A stretch of DNA of 25,820 nucleotides from an uncultured Collinsella sp. (lineage in GTDB: Bacteria > Actinomycetota > Coriobacteriia > Coriobacteriales > Coriobacteriaceae): the NCBI GenBank assembly GCA_958429225.1, contig CAUAJB010000025.1, positions 1 through 25,820 of the forward strand. The letters are read 5' to 3'. The notes beneath the pieces are model-generated. The model saw nothing but the letters and a program-made list of their open reading frames with translations. It was not told where the DNA came from and did not search any database. The number at the start of each line of letters is the position of its first letter. Within the stretch, counting starts at the first letter, position 1. Below are positions 7,437 to 14,701 of this stretch, one piece after another. The position numbers and the translations under genes are program-made.

Positions 7437-8174
7437 ATGGCTAAGGCAAAGAACACCGACAAGCTCGTTGTACAGAATGCCGCCAAGACCCTTCTGGCCA
7501 ACATCCGCTTTGCGAGCGTGGACGACCCCATTCGCACCATCACCGTTACCTCCTCGATTCCCAACGAGGGCAAGTCTACGGTTTCCATTAACCTTGCTCA
7601 GGCAATCGCCACGAGTGGCAAGTCCGTGCTCCTGGTCGAGGCTGATATGCGTCGCAGGTCCCTTGCCGATATGCTCGGCGTTCGCTCCCGCGGCGGACTC
7701 TATGCGGTCCTTTCCGAGCAGATCTCCATTGACCAGGCAATTGTCGAGACGGGTCAGAAGAACTTCTACTTCCTCGATGCCGAGCCGCATATTCCCAATC
7801 CTGCCGACATCATCGTCTCTCACCGCTTTGCCAAGCTGGTAAAGGCACTGTCCGCCAAGTTCCAGTACGTCATCTTTGATGCTCCCCCGGTCGGCACCTT
7901 CATCGATGCTGCCGAGATTGCCAGCCTGACCGACGGCACGCTGTTCGTGGTGCGCGAGGACTTCACCAAGCGCGAGGAGGCGCTCAACGCCATCGGTCAG
8001 CTTAAGAAGTCCGAGAAGGTCAAGCTCATCGGTACCGTTATGAACTACTGCGAGACCGAGACCAGCGAGTACTACTACTCCTACTACACCAAGGACGGTA
8101 AGAAGGTGAAGAAGGGCTCCGACGATCAGGGGACTTCCAAAAAGGGCATCTTCACCAACCGAGCAAACGTTTAG
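7437..8174 (+). CDS. CpsD-like tyrosine-protein kinase (BY-kinase)
   Basis: Cytoplasmic bacterial tyrosine kinase of 245 aa that autophosphorylates a C-terminal tyrosine cluster and works with the membrane adaptor encoded 2 nt upstream. Walker A is SSIPNEGKST with K46; Walker B is YVIFDAPP with D148. The C-terminal cluster SEYYYSYYTKDGKK holds Y212, Y213, Y214, Y216 and Y217. The Walker A' motif reads VLLVEADMRRR, so the usual first Asp is Glu (E68) while D70 and R72 remain, and the Pro that often follows RR is absent. The tail after the cluster is long and Lys-rich (~25 residues). AAGGTGG precedes the ATG. The target is presumably an exopolysaccharide or cell-wall assembly system encoded elsewhere. 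Confidence 0.9.
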   Translation: MAKAKNTDKLVVQNAAKTLLANIRFASVDDPIRTITVTSSIPNEGKSTVSINLAQAIATSGKSVLLVEADMRRRSLADMLGVRSRGGLYAVLSEQISIDQAIVETGQKNFYFLDAEPHIPNPADIIVSHRFAKLVKALSAKFQYVIFDAPPVGTFIDAAEIASLTDGTLFVVREDFTKREEALNAIGQLKKSEKVKLIGTVMNYCETETSEYYYSYYTKDGKKVKKGSDDQGTSKKGIFTNRANV

Positions 8175-8191
8175 TTGATTAAGGCTGACCT

Positions 8192-8842
8192 ATGCGTGAC
8201 ATTCATTGCCATATCTTGCCGGGTGTAGACGACGGCGCCGCCGATCTCGATGAGAGCTTGGCGATGCTCGAGGCTGCCAAGCGGGCCGGTGTAACCAGAA
8301 TCGTTTGCACTCCTCACTGCCGTGATCCCTATTTTGATTACGACAAGATGTGGGATGCCTTTGAGCTGCTGCGCGATAACGCTGACGGTTTTCCGCTCCA
8401 GATGGGCTTCGAGGTCAACCATCGAAAGCTCGTTGAGCTTGGTATCGATGCCGCGGAGCACTTGCATTTCGATGGGACCAACGAGTTTCTGCTCGAGCTT
8501 TCGACGCATGCCGATGCGTATGCGTTTAGAGAGTACGAGAACACGATTTACGATTTGCAGTGCCGTGGCTACCAGGTGATCATCGCTCATCCTGAGCGCT
8601 ATCGTGCGGTTCAAAAGGATGTAAGCGTGGCGGAGCGCCTGGTCGATATGGGCTGCAAGCTGCAGGCTTCGGCGGACTTTATTGCCGGCGGTCGCTTTGG
8701 TCGCGAGAAAAAGCCGGCACAGCGCCTGTTCGATCAGAACCTGTACAGCTTCATCGCGAGCGATGCCCATAACGTGGGTCATTACGACTGCCTGGCGAAG
8801 GCTCGCGCGAAGTTTAGTGTGCGCGGAGCTCATTTTCGCTAA
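8192..8842 (+). CDS. CpsB/YwqE-like PHP-domain tyrosine phosphatase
   Basis: Metal-dependent protein-tyrosine phosphatase of 216 aa of the PHP family, expected to dephosphorylate the BY-kinase encoded 17 nt upstream. The start DIHCHILPGVDDGA (H5, H7) is the family signature. Further metal ligands are visible: CTPH with H42, E74 in MGFEV, H133 in IIAHPERY and D191/H193 in ASDAHN. The protein is slightly shorter than streptococcal CpsB. AAGG at 8181-8184 precedes the ATG. With the adaptor and kinase it completes a phosphorylation cycle; no biosynthetic gene follows. Confidence 0.9.
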   Translation: MRDIHCHILPGVDDGAADLDESLAMLEAAKRAGVTRIVCTPHCRDPYFDYDKMWDAFELLRDNADGFPLQMGFEVNHRKLVELGIDAAEHLHFDGTNEFLLELSTHADAYAFREYENTIYDLQCRGYQVIIAHPERYRAVQKDVSVAERLVDMGCKLQASADFIAGGRFGREKKPAQRLFDQNLYSFIASDAHNVGHYDCLAKARAKFSVRGAHFR

Positions 8843-8881
8843 TATCTGTCCCTAACGTTCGCATTGAATGAAAGGGCAGCC

Positions 8882-9382
8882 ATGGATATCCAACTTAAGA
8901 CGGGATGCTTTGATGACGCGGCGTTGGTGCGCCGCGTCGTTTTTATGGACGAGCAGGGCTACGAGAATGAGTTCGACCAGATCGATGAGGCTTCTGACTG
9001 CATTCATGTGACGCTCTATGTAGACGGCGAGCTCGCCGGTTGCTCGCGCGTGTTTCCCGAAGAGCTTGAGCGCGCGGCTGATGCAGAGGCTCCGGTGTCG
9101 CCGGCGTGCGACTTGGACGAAGGCGTCGCGGCGGGGGAGACCTACATTATGGGGCGCGTGGGCGTGCTGCCGAGCATGCGCCGTCGCGGTTTGGCGAGCA
9201 AGATTGTCGAGGCCAGTGATACGTGCGCGCGTGATGCCGGCGCCAAGCTCATTAAGCTGCATGCTCAGGAATACGTGCTGCCGCTCTATGCCAAGGCGGG
9301 CTACACGCAGATTGCCCCGGTGGACTACGAAGACGAGGGCCAGCCCCATGCTTGGATGGCCAAGCGCGTAGATGGCAGATAG
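8882..9382 (+). CDS. GNAT-family N-acetyltransferase, ElaA-like
   Basis: Predicted acetyl-CoA-dependent acetyltransferase of 166 aa. The acetyl-CoA loop is seen at residues ~92-110 (VGVLPSMRRRGLASKIV, the R-x-x-G-x-A pattern). The C-terminal part (KLHAQEYVLPLYAKAGY, then GQPHAWM) resembles ElaA proteins, whose substrate is unknown. I chose the ATG at 8882 because AAAGGG at 8871-8876 lies five bases upstream; an in-frame TTG at 8864 lies upstream of that site and would add six residues. It begins 39 nt after the phosphatase gene with no clear terminator between them, so it may be co-transcribed, but no functional link to polysaccharide is evident. Confidence 0.85.
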   Translation: MDIQLKTGCFDDAALVRRVVFMDEQGYENEFDQIDEASDCIHVTLYVDGELAGCSRVFPEELERAADAEAPVSPACDLDEGVAAGETYIMGRVGVLPSMRRRGLASKIVEASDTCARDAGAKLIKLHAQEYVLPLYAKAGYTQIAPVDYEDEGQPHAWMAKRVDGR

Positions 9383-9420
9383 GGACGTTCCTTTCCTGCC
9401 GGCAGTTTGGGACACTCCTT
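9382..9420. repeat. REP-like repeated motif GGGAC-N2-TCCTT
   Basis: GGGACGTTCCTT (9382-9393) and GGGACACTCCTT (9409-9420) form a direct repeat with 27-nt period. The palindrome CTGCCGGCAG (9396-9405) sits between them. A GGGAC-type extragenic repeat is familiar in many genomes as REP-like DNA; whether this one is dispersed in this genome cannot be seen from a single copy. Confidence 0.3.
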
Positions 9421-9433
9421 GGCAATTGGCGCA

Positions 9434-9447
9434 TCAGAGCGCTCTGA
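9434..9447. promoter_or_regulatory. 14-bp perfect palindrome upstream of htpG
   Basis: TCAGAGCGCTCTGA is a perfect palindrome about 50 bp upstream of the candidate htpG -10 box. It is unlike CIRCE or the HspR (HAIR) operator. A second inverted repeat, ACATAC (9447-9452) and GTATGT (9467-9472), follows. Both are candidate regulator sites with unknown factors. Confidence 0.3.
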
Positions 9448-9492
9448 CATACAGTTTTTCGATTCCGTATGTATATATGCGCGCTAATGGGT

Positions 9493-9500
9493 TATAAAAT
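9493..9500 (+). promoter_or_regulatory. candidate -10 box of htpG
   Basis: TATAAA (9493-9498) overlapping TAAAAT (9495-9500) is a good -10 candidate in an AT-rich patch that contrasts with the GC-rich surroundings. No recognisable -35 is present 17 nt upstream (TGTATA), which would fit an activator or an alternative sigma factor. The implied leader is about 80 nt. Confidence 0.4.
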
Positions 9501-9529
9501 CTAAGTCTGAACATAGCAGGTCTGCGATG

Positions 9530-9554
9530 CGGCTCGGGCGACCGGGCCGTTTTT
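9530..9554 (+). terminator. terminator-like hairpin in the htpG leader
   Basis: CGGCTCGG (9530-9537), loop GCGA and CCGGGCCG (9542-9549) form an 8-bp stem with one T-G pair, followed directly by TTTTT (9550-9554). It meets the intrinsic-terminator pattern on the + strand only. It lies 30 nt before the htpG start, downstream of the candidate promoter, so it may be an attenuator; it could also end read-through from upstream. Confidence 0.6.
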
Positions 9555-9584
9555 GCGGGCGGGGGTAGCGCGAAAGGACTGCAC

Positions 9585-11609
9585 ATGCGTCAATTTAAGA
9601 CCGAGAGCAAAAAACTGCTCGACCTCATGATCAACTCCATCTACACCAATAAGGAAATCTTCCTGCGCGAGCTTATCTCCAACGCGAGCGACGCCGTCGA
9701 CAAGCTCAACTTTAAGAGCCTGCAGGACCCGAGCGTTAAGATCGACCAGGGCGACCTGGCCATTCGCGTCTCCTTTGATAAGGACGCCCGCACCATCACG
9801 ATTTCGGATAACGGCATTGGCATGACCGCCGAGGAGCTCGAGCGCAATCTGGGCACCATCGCTCATTCCGGCTCCGAGGAGTTTAAGACCGAGAACGCCG
9901 AGCAGCAGGGTTCGGATGTCGACATTATCGGCCAGTTTGGCGTGGGCTTCTACTCGGCTTTTATGGTCGCCAGCCATGTGAAGGTCGTCAGCCGCGCCTA
10001 CGGCGAGGATGTCGCCCATGTGTGGGAATCCGACGGTCTTGAGGGCTACACCATCGAGGACGGCGAGCGTGCCGAGCACGGTACCGATGTCATCCTGACG
10101 CTGCGCGAGAACGAGAAGCTCGATGCCGACGGCGAGGCCGAGACCTACGATCGCTTCCTGACCGAGTGGGGCCTCAAGAGCCTGATTCAGCAGTACAGCA
10201 ACTATGTGCGCTACCCGATCCAGATGATGGTGTCCAAGAGCCGCCAGAAGCCCAAGCCCGAGGATGCTGGCGACGATTACAAGCCCGAGTACGAGGACTA
10301 CCAGGAGCTCGAAACCGTCAATTCCATGACACCGATCTGGAAAAAGCGCAGCTCCGATGTCGAGCAGAAGGACTACGACGAGTTCTACAAGTCCACGTTC
10401 CACGACTTTGACGATCCGGCACGCACTATCAGCTTCCATGCCGAGGGTACGCTCGAGTACGACGCCCTGCTGTTTGTGCCGGGCCGCGCCCCGTTCGATC
10501 TGTACAGCAAGGATTACGAGAAGGGCCTGGCGCTCTACAGCTCCAACGTGCTGATTATGGAGAAGTGCGACGACCTGCTGCCCGACTACTACAACTTTGT
10601 CCGCGGCGTCGTGGATTCCGCTGACGTGTCGCTCAACATCTCGCGTGAGACGCTGCAGCAGAACCGTCAGCTCAAGGCCATCGCCAAGCGCGTGGAAAAG
10701 AAGATTACCGCCGATCTTGAGGATATGCGCGACAATGACCGCGAGGCCTACGAGAAGTTCTTTGAGAACTTTGGCCGCGGTCTTAAGTACGGCATCTACT
10801 CGAGCTACGGCATGAAGGCCGATGAACTCGCCGATCTGCTGCTGTTCTGGTCTGCCAAGGAGCAGAAGATGATTACCCTGGCCGAGTATGCCAAGGGCAT
10901 GCCCGAGGATCAGAAGGCCATCTACTACGCCGCCGGCGACTCGCGTGAGCGCTTGGCTAAGATGCCCGTGGTGAAGGGCGTGCTCGACCGCGGCTATGAC
11001 GTGCTGCTGCTGACGCAGGATGTGGATGAGTTCACCTTCCAGGCCATGCGTGAGTACGTTGCCGCCGATATGCCCAAGATCTACGAGGACGATGCTGCCC
11101 GCGAGGCTGCCGAGAAGGCTGTGGCCGATGGTGCCGAGCCCGAGGTCGAGGATCGTCATCTGGAGCTCAAGAACGTCGCGACCGGTGATCTTGACCTGGC
11201 GACCGAGGACGAGAAGAAGGAGGCCGAGGACGCCACCAAGGAAAACGAGGACCTCTTTAGCGCTATGAAGGAGGCGCTCGGTGACAAGGTCGAGAAAGTT
11301 GCCGTCTCCGCGCGCCTGACCGATGCCCCCGCTTGCATCACCACCGAGGGCCCGCTTTCGCTCGAGATGGAGAAGGTGCTCCAGAAGGGACCCGAGGGCG
11401 CGCCCGACGGCATGCCCAAGAGCCAGCGCGTGCTCGAGCTCAACGCCAAGCACCCGGTCTTTGACAAGCTTGTCGCTGCCCAGAAGGCAGGCGACGCCGA
11501 CAAGATCAAGCAGTACTCAGGCTTGCTCTACGATCAGGCCCTGCTGGTCGAGGGCATCCTCCCCGAGGACCCCGTGGCCTTCGCGGCGGCTGTTTGCAAC
11601 TTGATGTAG
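9585..11609 (+). CDS. htpG: molecular chaperone HtpG (Hsp90)
   Basis: ATP-dependent Hsp90 chaperone, a cytoplasmic homodimer, 674 aa. The N-terminal GHKL ATPase domain has RELISNASDAVDKL (E29, N33), SDNGIGM with D75, GTIAHSG (90-96) and the lid-side GQFGVGFYSAF (116-126). The middle domain carries NISRETLQQNR with the conserved ATP-contacting Arg. The C-terminal dimerisation domain ends without an MEEVD-like tail, as usual in bacteria. The protein is ~50 residues longer than E. coli HtpG; the extra length lies at least partly in an acidic, Lys/Glu-rich stretch at ~500-565. GAAAGGA precedes the ATG by six bases. It is a single-gene unit with tandem terminators behind it. Confidence 0.97.
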   Translation: MRQFKTESKKLLDLMINSIYTNKEIFLRELISNASDAVDKLNFKSLQDPSVKIDQGDLAIRVSFDKDARTITISDNGIGMTAEELERNLGTIAHSGSEEFKTENAEQQGSDVDIIGQFGVGFYSAFMVASHVKVVSRAYGEDVAHVWESDGLEGYTIEDGERAEHGTDVILTLRENEKLDADGEAETYDRFLTEWGLKSLIQQYSNYVRYPIQMMVSKSRQKPKPEDAGDDYKPEYEDYQELETVNSMTPIWKKRSSDVEQKDYDEFYKSTFHDFDDPARTISFHAEGTLEYDALLFVPGRAPFDLYSKDYEKGLALYSSNVLIMEKCDDLLPDYYNFVRGVVDSADVSLNISRETLQQNRQLKAIAKRVEKKITADLEDMRDNDREAYEKFFENFGRGLKYGIYSSYGMKADELADLLLFWSAKEQKMITLAEYAKGMPEDQKAIYYAAGDSRERLAKMPVVKGVLDRGYDVLLLTQDVDEFTFQAMREYVAADMPKIYEDDAAREAAEKAVADGAEPEVEDRHLELKNVATGDLDLATEDEKKEAEDATKENEDLFSAMKEALGDKVEKVAVSARLTDAPACITTEGPLSLEMEKVLQKGPEGAPDGMPKSQRVLELNAKHPVFDKLVAAQKAGDADKIKQYSGLLYDQALLVEGILPEDPVAFAAAVCNLM

Positions 11610-11640
11610 TTCGGGGATACGGCACCGTAACTAGATTAGA

Positions 11641-11711
11641 ACGAGAGTGGATAATCTCCCACTTTTGGCTCGAATGCGGGCTTGAAGTGGGAGATTTTCC
11701 ACTCTCGTTTC
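11641..11711 (+). terminator. long-stem terminator after htpG
   Basis: Arms 11641-11664 and 11685-11708 pair over 24 positions with one T-T mismatch, loop 20 nt, followed by TTTCCTTTT. The stem is far longer than typical intrinsic terminators. Confidence 0.8.
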
Positions 11712-11717
11712 CTTTTG

Positions 11718-11751
11718 AATGATCCCTCCGTCCCCAAGGGATCATTTATTT
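11718..11751 (+). terminator. second terminator after htpG
   Basis: AATGATCCC (11718-11726) pairs with GGGATCATT (11738-11746) across an 11-nt loop, followed by TATTTG. It is stacked 10 nt behind the preceding hairpin. The rest of the spacer to 11935 holds a small inverted repeat and a candidate promoter, but no coding sequence I can support. Confidence 0.7.
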
Positions 11752-11793
11752 GTGCGGGTTGTGGTTTTGTGACCTGCTGAAATTTAAGATACT

Positions 11794-11805
11794 GTACAAC
11801 TGTAC
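11794..11805. promoter_or_regulatory. inverted repeat GTACA-AC-TGTAC upstream of the YhgE operon
   Basis: GTACA (11794-11798) and TGTAC (11801-11805) form a tight inverted repeat, and CTGTAC also occurs twice as a direct repeat. It lies about 55 bp upstream of the candidate -35. Size and form suit a TetR-type dimer operator; no such regulator gene is adjacent, so this is a guess. Confidence 0.25.
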
Positions 11806-11859
11806 GTTAACTCATCTTCGTAGTATATTGCTACCCGCAAAACTCAACACCATTGTGCT

Positions 11860-11886
11860 TTGAGACGTTAAAGCGCCTACTACAAT
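11860..11886 (+). promoter_or_regulatory. candidate promoter of the YhgE operon
   Basis: TTGAGA (11860-11865) and TACAAT (11881-11886) match -35 and -10 consensus in four and five bases respectively, but with a short 15-nt spacer. If real, transcription begins near 11893, downstream of the ATG at 11885, which argues for a later start codon. Confidence 0.45.
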
Positions 11887-11935
11887 GGTTGTCGATAGTA
11901 CGATTCGATTCAACGACAGGATGGATGGTCCAAGC

Positions 11936-14701
11936 GTGAGTCTCGGCAGCAAACTATCCAACGCAAAGGTATCCTTTGCGATCTTTAAGCGTGACATCAA
12001 GCGATTGCTCGTGAACCCCGTCGCCTTGGTGGTTACCCTTGGCGTGTGTGTTATTCCCTCGCTGTATGCCTGGTACAACATCGTGGCAAACTGGGATCCG
12101 TACGGAAACACCCAGGGTATCAAGATTGCCATCGCTAACAACGATCAGGGAACCCAAAACGACCTGGTGGGCGAGCTCAACGCGGGCGACCAGGTCGTCG
12201 ATCAGCTCAAGGAGAACGATCAGTTGGGCTGGACCTTCGTCGACTCGGCGGCCGATGCCAAAGAGGGCGTCGAGAGTGGTGAGTACTACGCCGCCATCGT
12301 GATTCCCAAGAACTTCTCCGACAATCTTGTCTCGATGCTCGATGGCAATTACCGCCAGCCCAAGCTTACGTATTACGTTAACGAGAAGAAGAGCGCCATT
12401 GCGCCCAAGGTGACCGATACCGGCGCCAATACTATCGAGGAGCAGATCAATTCGGAATTTGTCTCCACGGTGGGCGAGACCGTTGCCAGTATTGCCAAGG
12501 ATGCCGGAGTCGATTTAAAGGACAAGGCAACCCAGACTCAGGATTCGTTGGCCGGTTCGGTATCAGAGGCTTCCGATACGTTGGGCGAAGTGCGTGATTC
12601 GATTGGCGACATGAATGCCGCCATCGATAAGACGAGTGGTTCCATTGCCTCGGCAGATGCGGCACTTGCCGGTCTGCAGGGTCAGACGCCCTCTCTAACG
12701 CAGGCAATCGCTCAGGGCAATGACCTGCTGGGCGAGGCGCGCGCTACGGCGGGCAACTCTGTCGCCTCGCTCTCCAAGGCACTCTCGGAAGGCAGCCTTG
12801 CGCTCACCAAGACGTCAGCCTCCGCGAACGCTGCGATTGGCAAGCTGACGGGCGCGGTCACATCTACGACCACCCGCATCGACAACTCGCTTGAGTCTCT
12901 CCAAGCGACGATCGACCACAATAAGGCCGTTATCGGGCACTTGGAAATTCTCGTTAATGACACGTCGACAGGTTCCAAGGAAATTGACGCGCGCATTGTA
13001 TCGACCATCGATTTGCTCCGCGAGCAGAATGAAAAGCTTCAGAGCATCAAGGACGGTCTGTCTGCGCAGTCGAGCGCCATGGCGAATGACGCCGCGGCTG
13101 TCTCGGGTGCCAGCGACGCTATCAATAACGCAATTCAGACCGGTGCGACCAACCTTGGCCAGGCCCAGACGGACCTGGGTCAAAACGCGCTGCCGAAGGT
13201 CTCGAGCGCACTTGATTCGTTTGCCGCCGTCTCGGGTGATCTGACGGGAATCGTGTCTGGCCTCACGCCTACTATTGCAAGTGCGCGCGGTACACTTTCG
13301 CAACTCAACGCCACGCTCGGTCAGGCCAAGACCACGCTGTCCCAGACCGATACCTCGCTTGCCAAGGTCCAGGACAGGCTTGCAACCGCCGCTAACGACA
13401 TCGCGGCGCTGCAGACCTCTGAGTCTATGAGCGAGCTGGCCGACCTGATGGGCGTCGATGTCAATGACGTTGCTGACTTTATGGCGTCCCCCGTTGAGCT
13501 GACGTCCAAGTCGATCTATCCGGTCAAAAGCTTTGGTTCGGGTATCGCCCCCTTCTACACTAACCTTGCGCTTTGGGTGGGCGGTTACGTGCTCATCGCC
13601 ATCTACAAGCTCGAGGTCGATCGCGAGGGCATTGGCAGCTTTACGGCGCGCCAGGGCTACTTCGGCCGTTGGATGCTCCTGGTGATCTTGGGCGCTCTCC
13701 AAGCCATCATCGTGACGGTGGGCGATCTGGTGATTGGCGTGCAGTGCATCAACCCGCTGTTGTTCGTGCTGGGCGGCATCGCTATCTCGTTCACGTACGT
13801 CAATATCATCTACGCGCTGTCCACTACGTTTAAGCATATCGGCAAGGCTATCGGCGTCATCCTGGTTATCGTGCAGATTCCCGGTTCGTCGGGCATGTAT
13901 CCCATCGAGATGATGCCCGGCTTCTTCCAATGGCTGCATCCGCTGCTGCCCTTTACCTACGGCATCAATCTGCTGCGCGAGACCGTCGGTGGCATGTACT
14001 CGTTCAACTACCTGTTCAACCTGTGCATCTTGGGCGTGTTCCTTGCCATCGCACTCTTTATTGGCTTGCAGCTGCGTCCGCTGCTGCTCAACCTCAACCT
14101 GCTCTTTGACAAGCAGCTTTCCACGACAGGTCTTATGATCTGCGAGTCCAATGACCTGCCGCGCCAGCGCTATTCGCTGCGCACGGCAATGCGCGTCATG
14201 CTCGATTCCGATTCGTACCGTCGTGAGCTGCTCGACCATGCGGTGGCTTTTGAGCACCGTTACCCCTACTACATCAAGGGCGGTTTTGCCGCTGTGGTGG
14301 GCGTGCAGGTGCTGATCTTTGTGCTCTCGACGGTTCTCGATATCGACAATAACGGCAAGATCATCTTGCTGGTCATTTGGATCATCTCGGTTATTGCCAT
14401 CTGCGGCTGGCTGATCAATATCGAGTACATCCGCGCAAGCCTCAACACCCAGATGCGCATCTCGGCGCTTTCGGACGAGGACCTGCGCCGCGAGATGCGC
14501 GAGCACACGGCCGCTATTCCGGCCGCCCGTCGCATGTTTGGCCTGAATGCCAGCGAGCGAGGCTCTAAATCCAAGGATCAGGCTGCCGACCAGTCCATTC
14601 GCCACGATATGCACCATGTGCCCGCGAACGGGGACGACACATTTGTGATGAATGAGGATAGCGCCCCGCTTGGCAAGCACTCAAAAGGAGGTGAGGCATA
14701 A
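11936..14701 (+). CDS. YhgE/Pip-family membrane protein with C-terminal extension
   Basis: Large membrane protein of 921 aa. It has one N-terminal membrane segment (~24-43), the family motif YAWYNIVANWDPYGNT, a ~490-residue extracytoplasmic region rich in Ala/Ser/Thr/Gln that looks coiled-coil, then a block of about five membrane helices from ~540 that resembles ABC-2 permeases. After these comes an extra ~200 residues with two further membrane segments and a polar tail. YhgE/Pip includes the lactococcal phage infection protein; general function is unclear, with export a common guess. I chose GTG 11936 because a promoter-like TACAAT overlaps the ATG at 11885 and the paralogue starts similarly close to FKRD; ATG 11921 or 11885 remain possible. 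Its stop abuts the next start. Confidence 0.85.
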   Translation: MSLGSKLSNAKVSFAIFKRDIKRLLVNPVALVVTLGVCVIPSLYAWYNIVANWDPYGNTQGIKIAIANNDQGTQNDLVGELNAGDQVVDQLKENDQLGWTFVDSAADAKEGVESGEYYAAIVIPKNFSDNLVSMLDGNYRQPKLTYYVNEKKSAIAPKVTDTGANTIEEQINSEFVSTVGETVASIAKDAGVDLKDKATQTQDSLAGSVSEASDTLGEVRDSIGDMNAAIDKTSGSIASADAALAGLQGQTPSLTQAIAQGNDLLGEARATAGNSVASLSKALSEGSLALTKTSASANAAIGKLTGAVTSTTTRIDNSLESLQATIDHNKAVIGHLEILVNDTSTGSKEIDARIVSTIDLLREQNEKLQSIKDGLSAQSSAMANDAAAVSGASDAINNAIQTGATNLGQAQTDLGQNALPKVSSALDSFAAVSGDLTGIVSGLTPTIASARGTLSQLNATLGQAKTTLSQTDTSLAKVQDRLATAANDIAALQTSESMSELADLMGVDVNDVADFMASPVELTSKSIYPVKSFGSGIAPFYTNLALWVGGYVLIAIYKLEVDREGIGSFTARQGYFGRWMLLVILGALQAIIVTVGDLVIGVQCINPLLFVLGGIAISFTYVNIIYALSTTFKHIGKAIGVILVIVQIPGSSGMYPIEMMPGFFQWLHPLLPFTYGINLLRETVGGMYSFNYLFNLCILGVFLAIALFIGLQLRPLLLNLNLLFDKQLSTTGLMICESNDLPRQRYSLRTAMRVMLDSDSYRRELLDHAVAFEHRYPYYIKGGFAAVVGVQVLIFVLSTVLDIDNNGKIILLVIWIISVIAICGWLINIEYIRASLNTQMRISALSDEDLRREMREHTAAIPAARRMFGLNASERGSKSKDQAADQSIRHDMHHVPANGDDTFVMNEDSAPLGKHSKGGEA
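14685..14694 (+). promoter_or_regulatory. full-length Shine-Dalgarno for the second YhgE gene
   Basis: AAGGAGGTGA matches the complement of the 16S rRNA 3' end over ten bases and lies 7 nt before the ATG at 14702, inside the last codons of the upstream gene. It implies strong, probably independent translation of the second subunit. Confidence 0.85.

Noticed and set aside
9501..11453. Long minus-strand open frame (~650 codons) opposite htpG
   Set aside because: Antisense to an unmistakable htpG; low-complexity Leu/Gly/Val/His composition typical of a shadow frame.
12815..14680. Long minus-strand open frame (~621 codons) opposite the first YhgE gene
   Set aside because: Antisense to a gene with clear membrane topology and family motifs; His/Arg/Gln-rich translation without recognisable domains.
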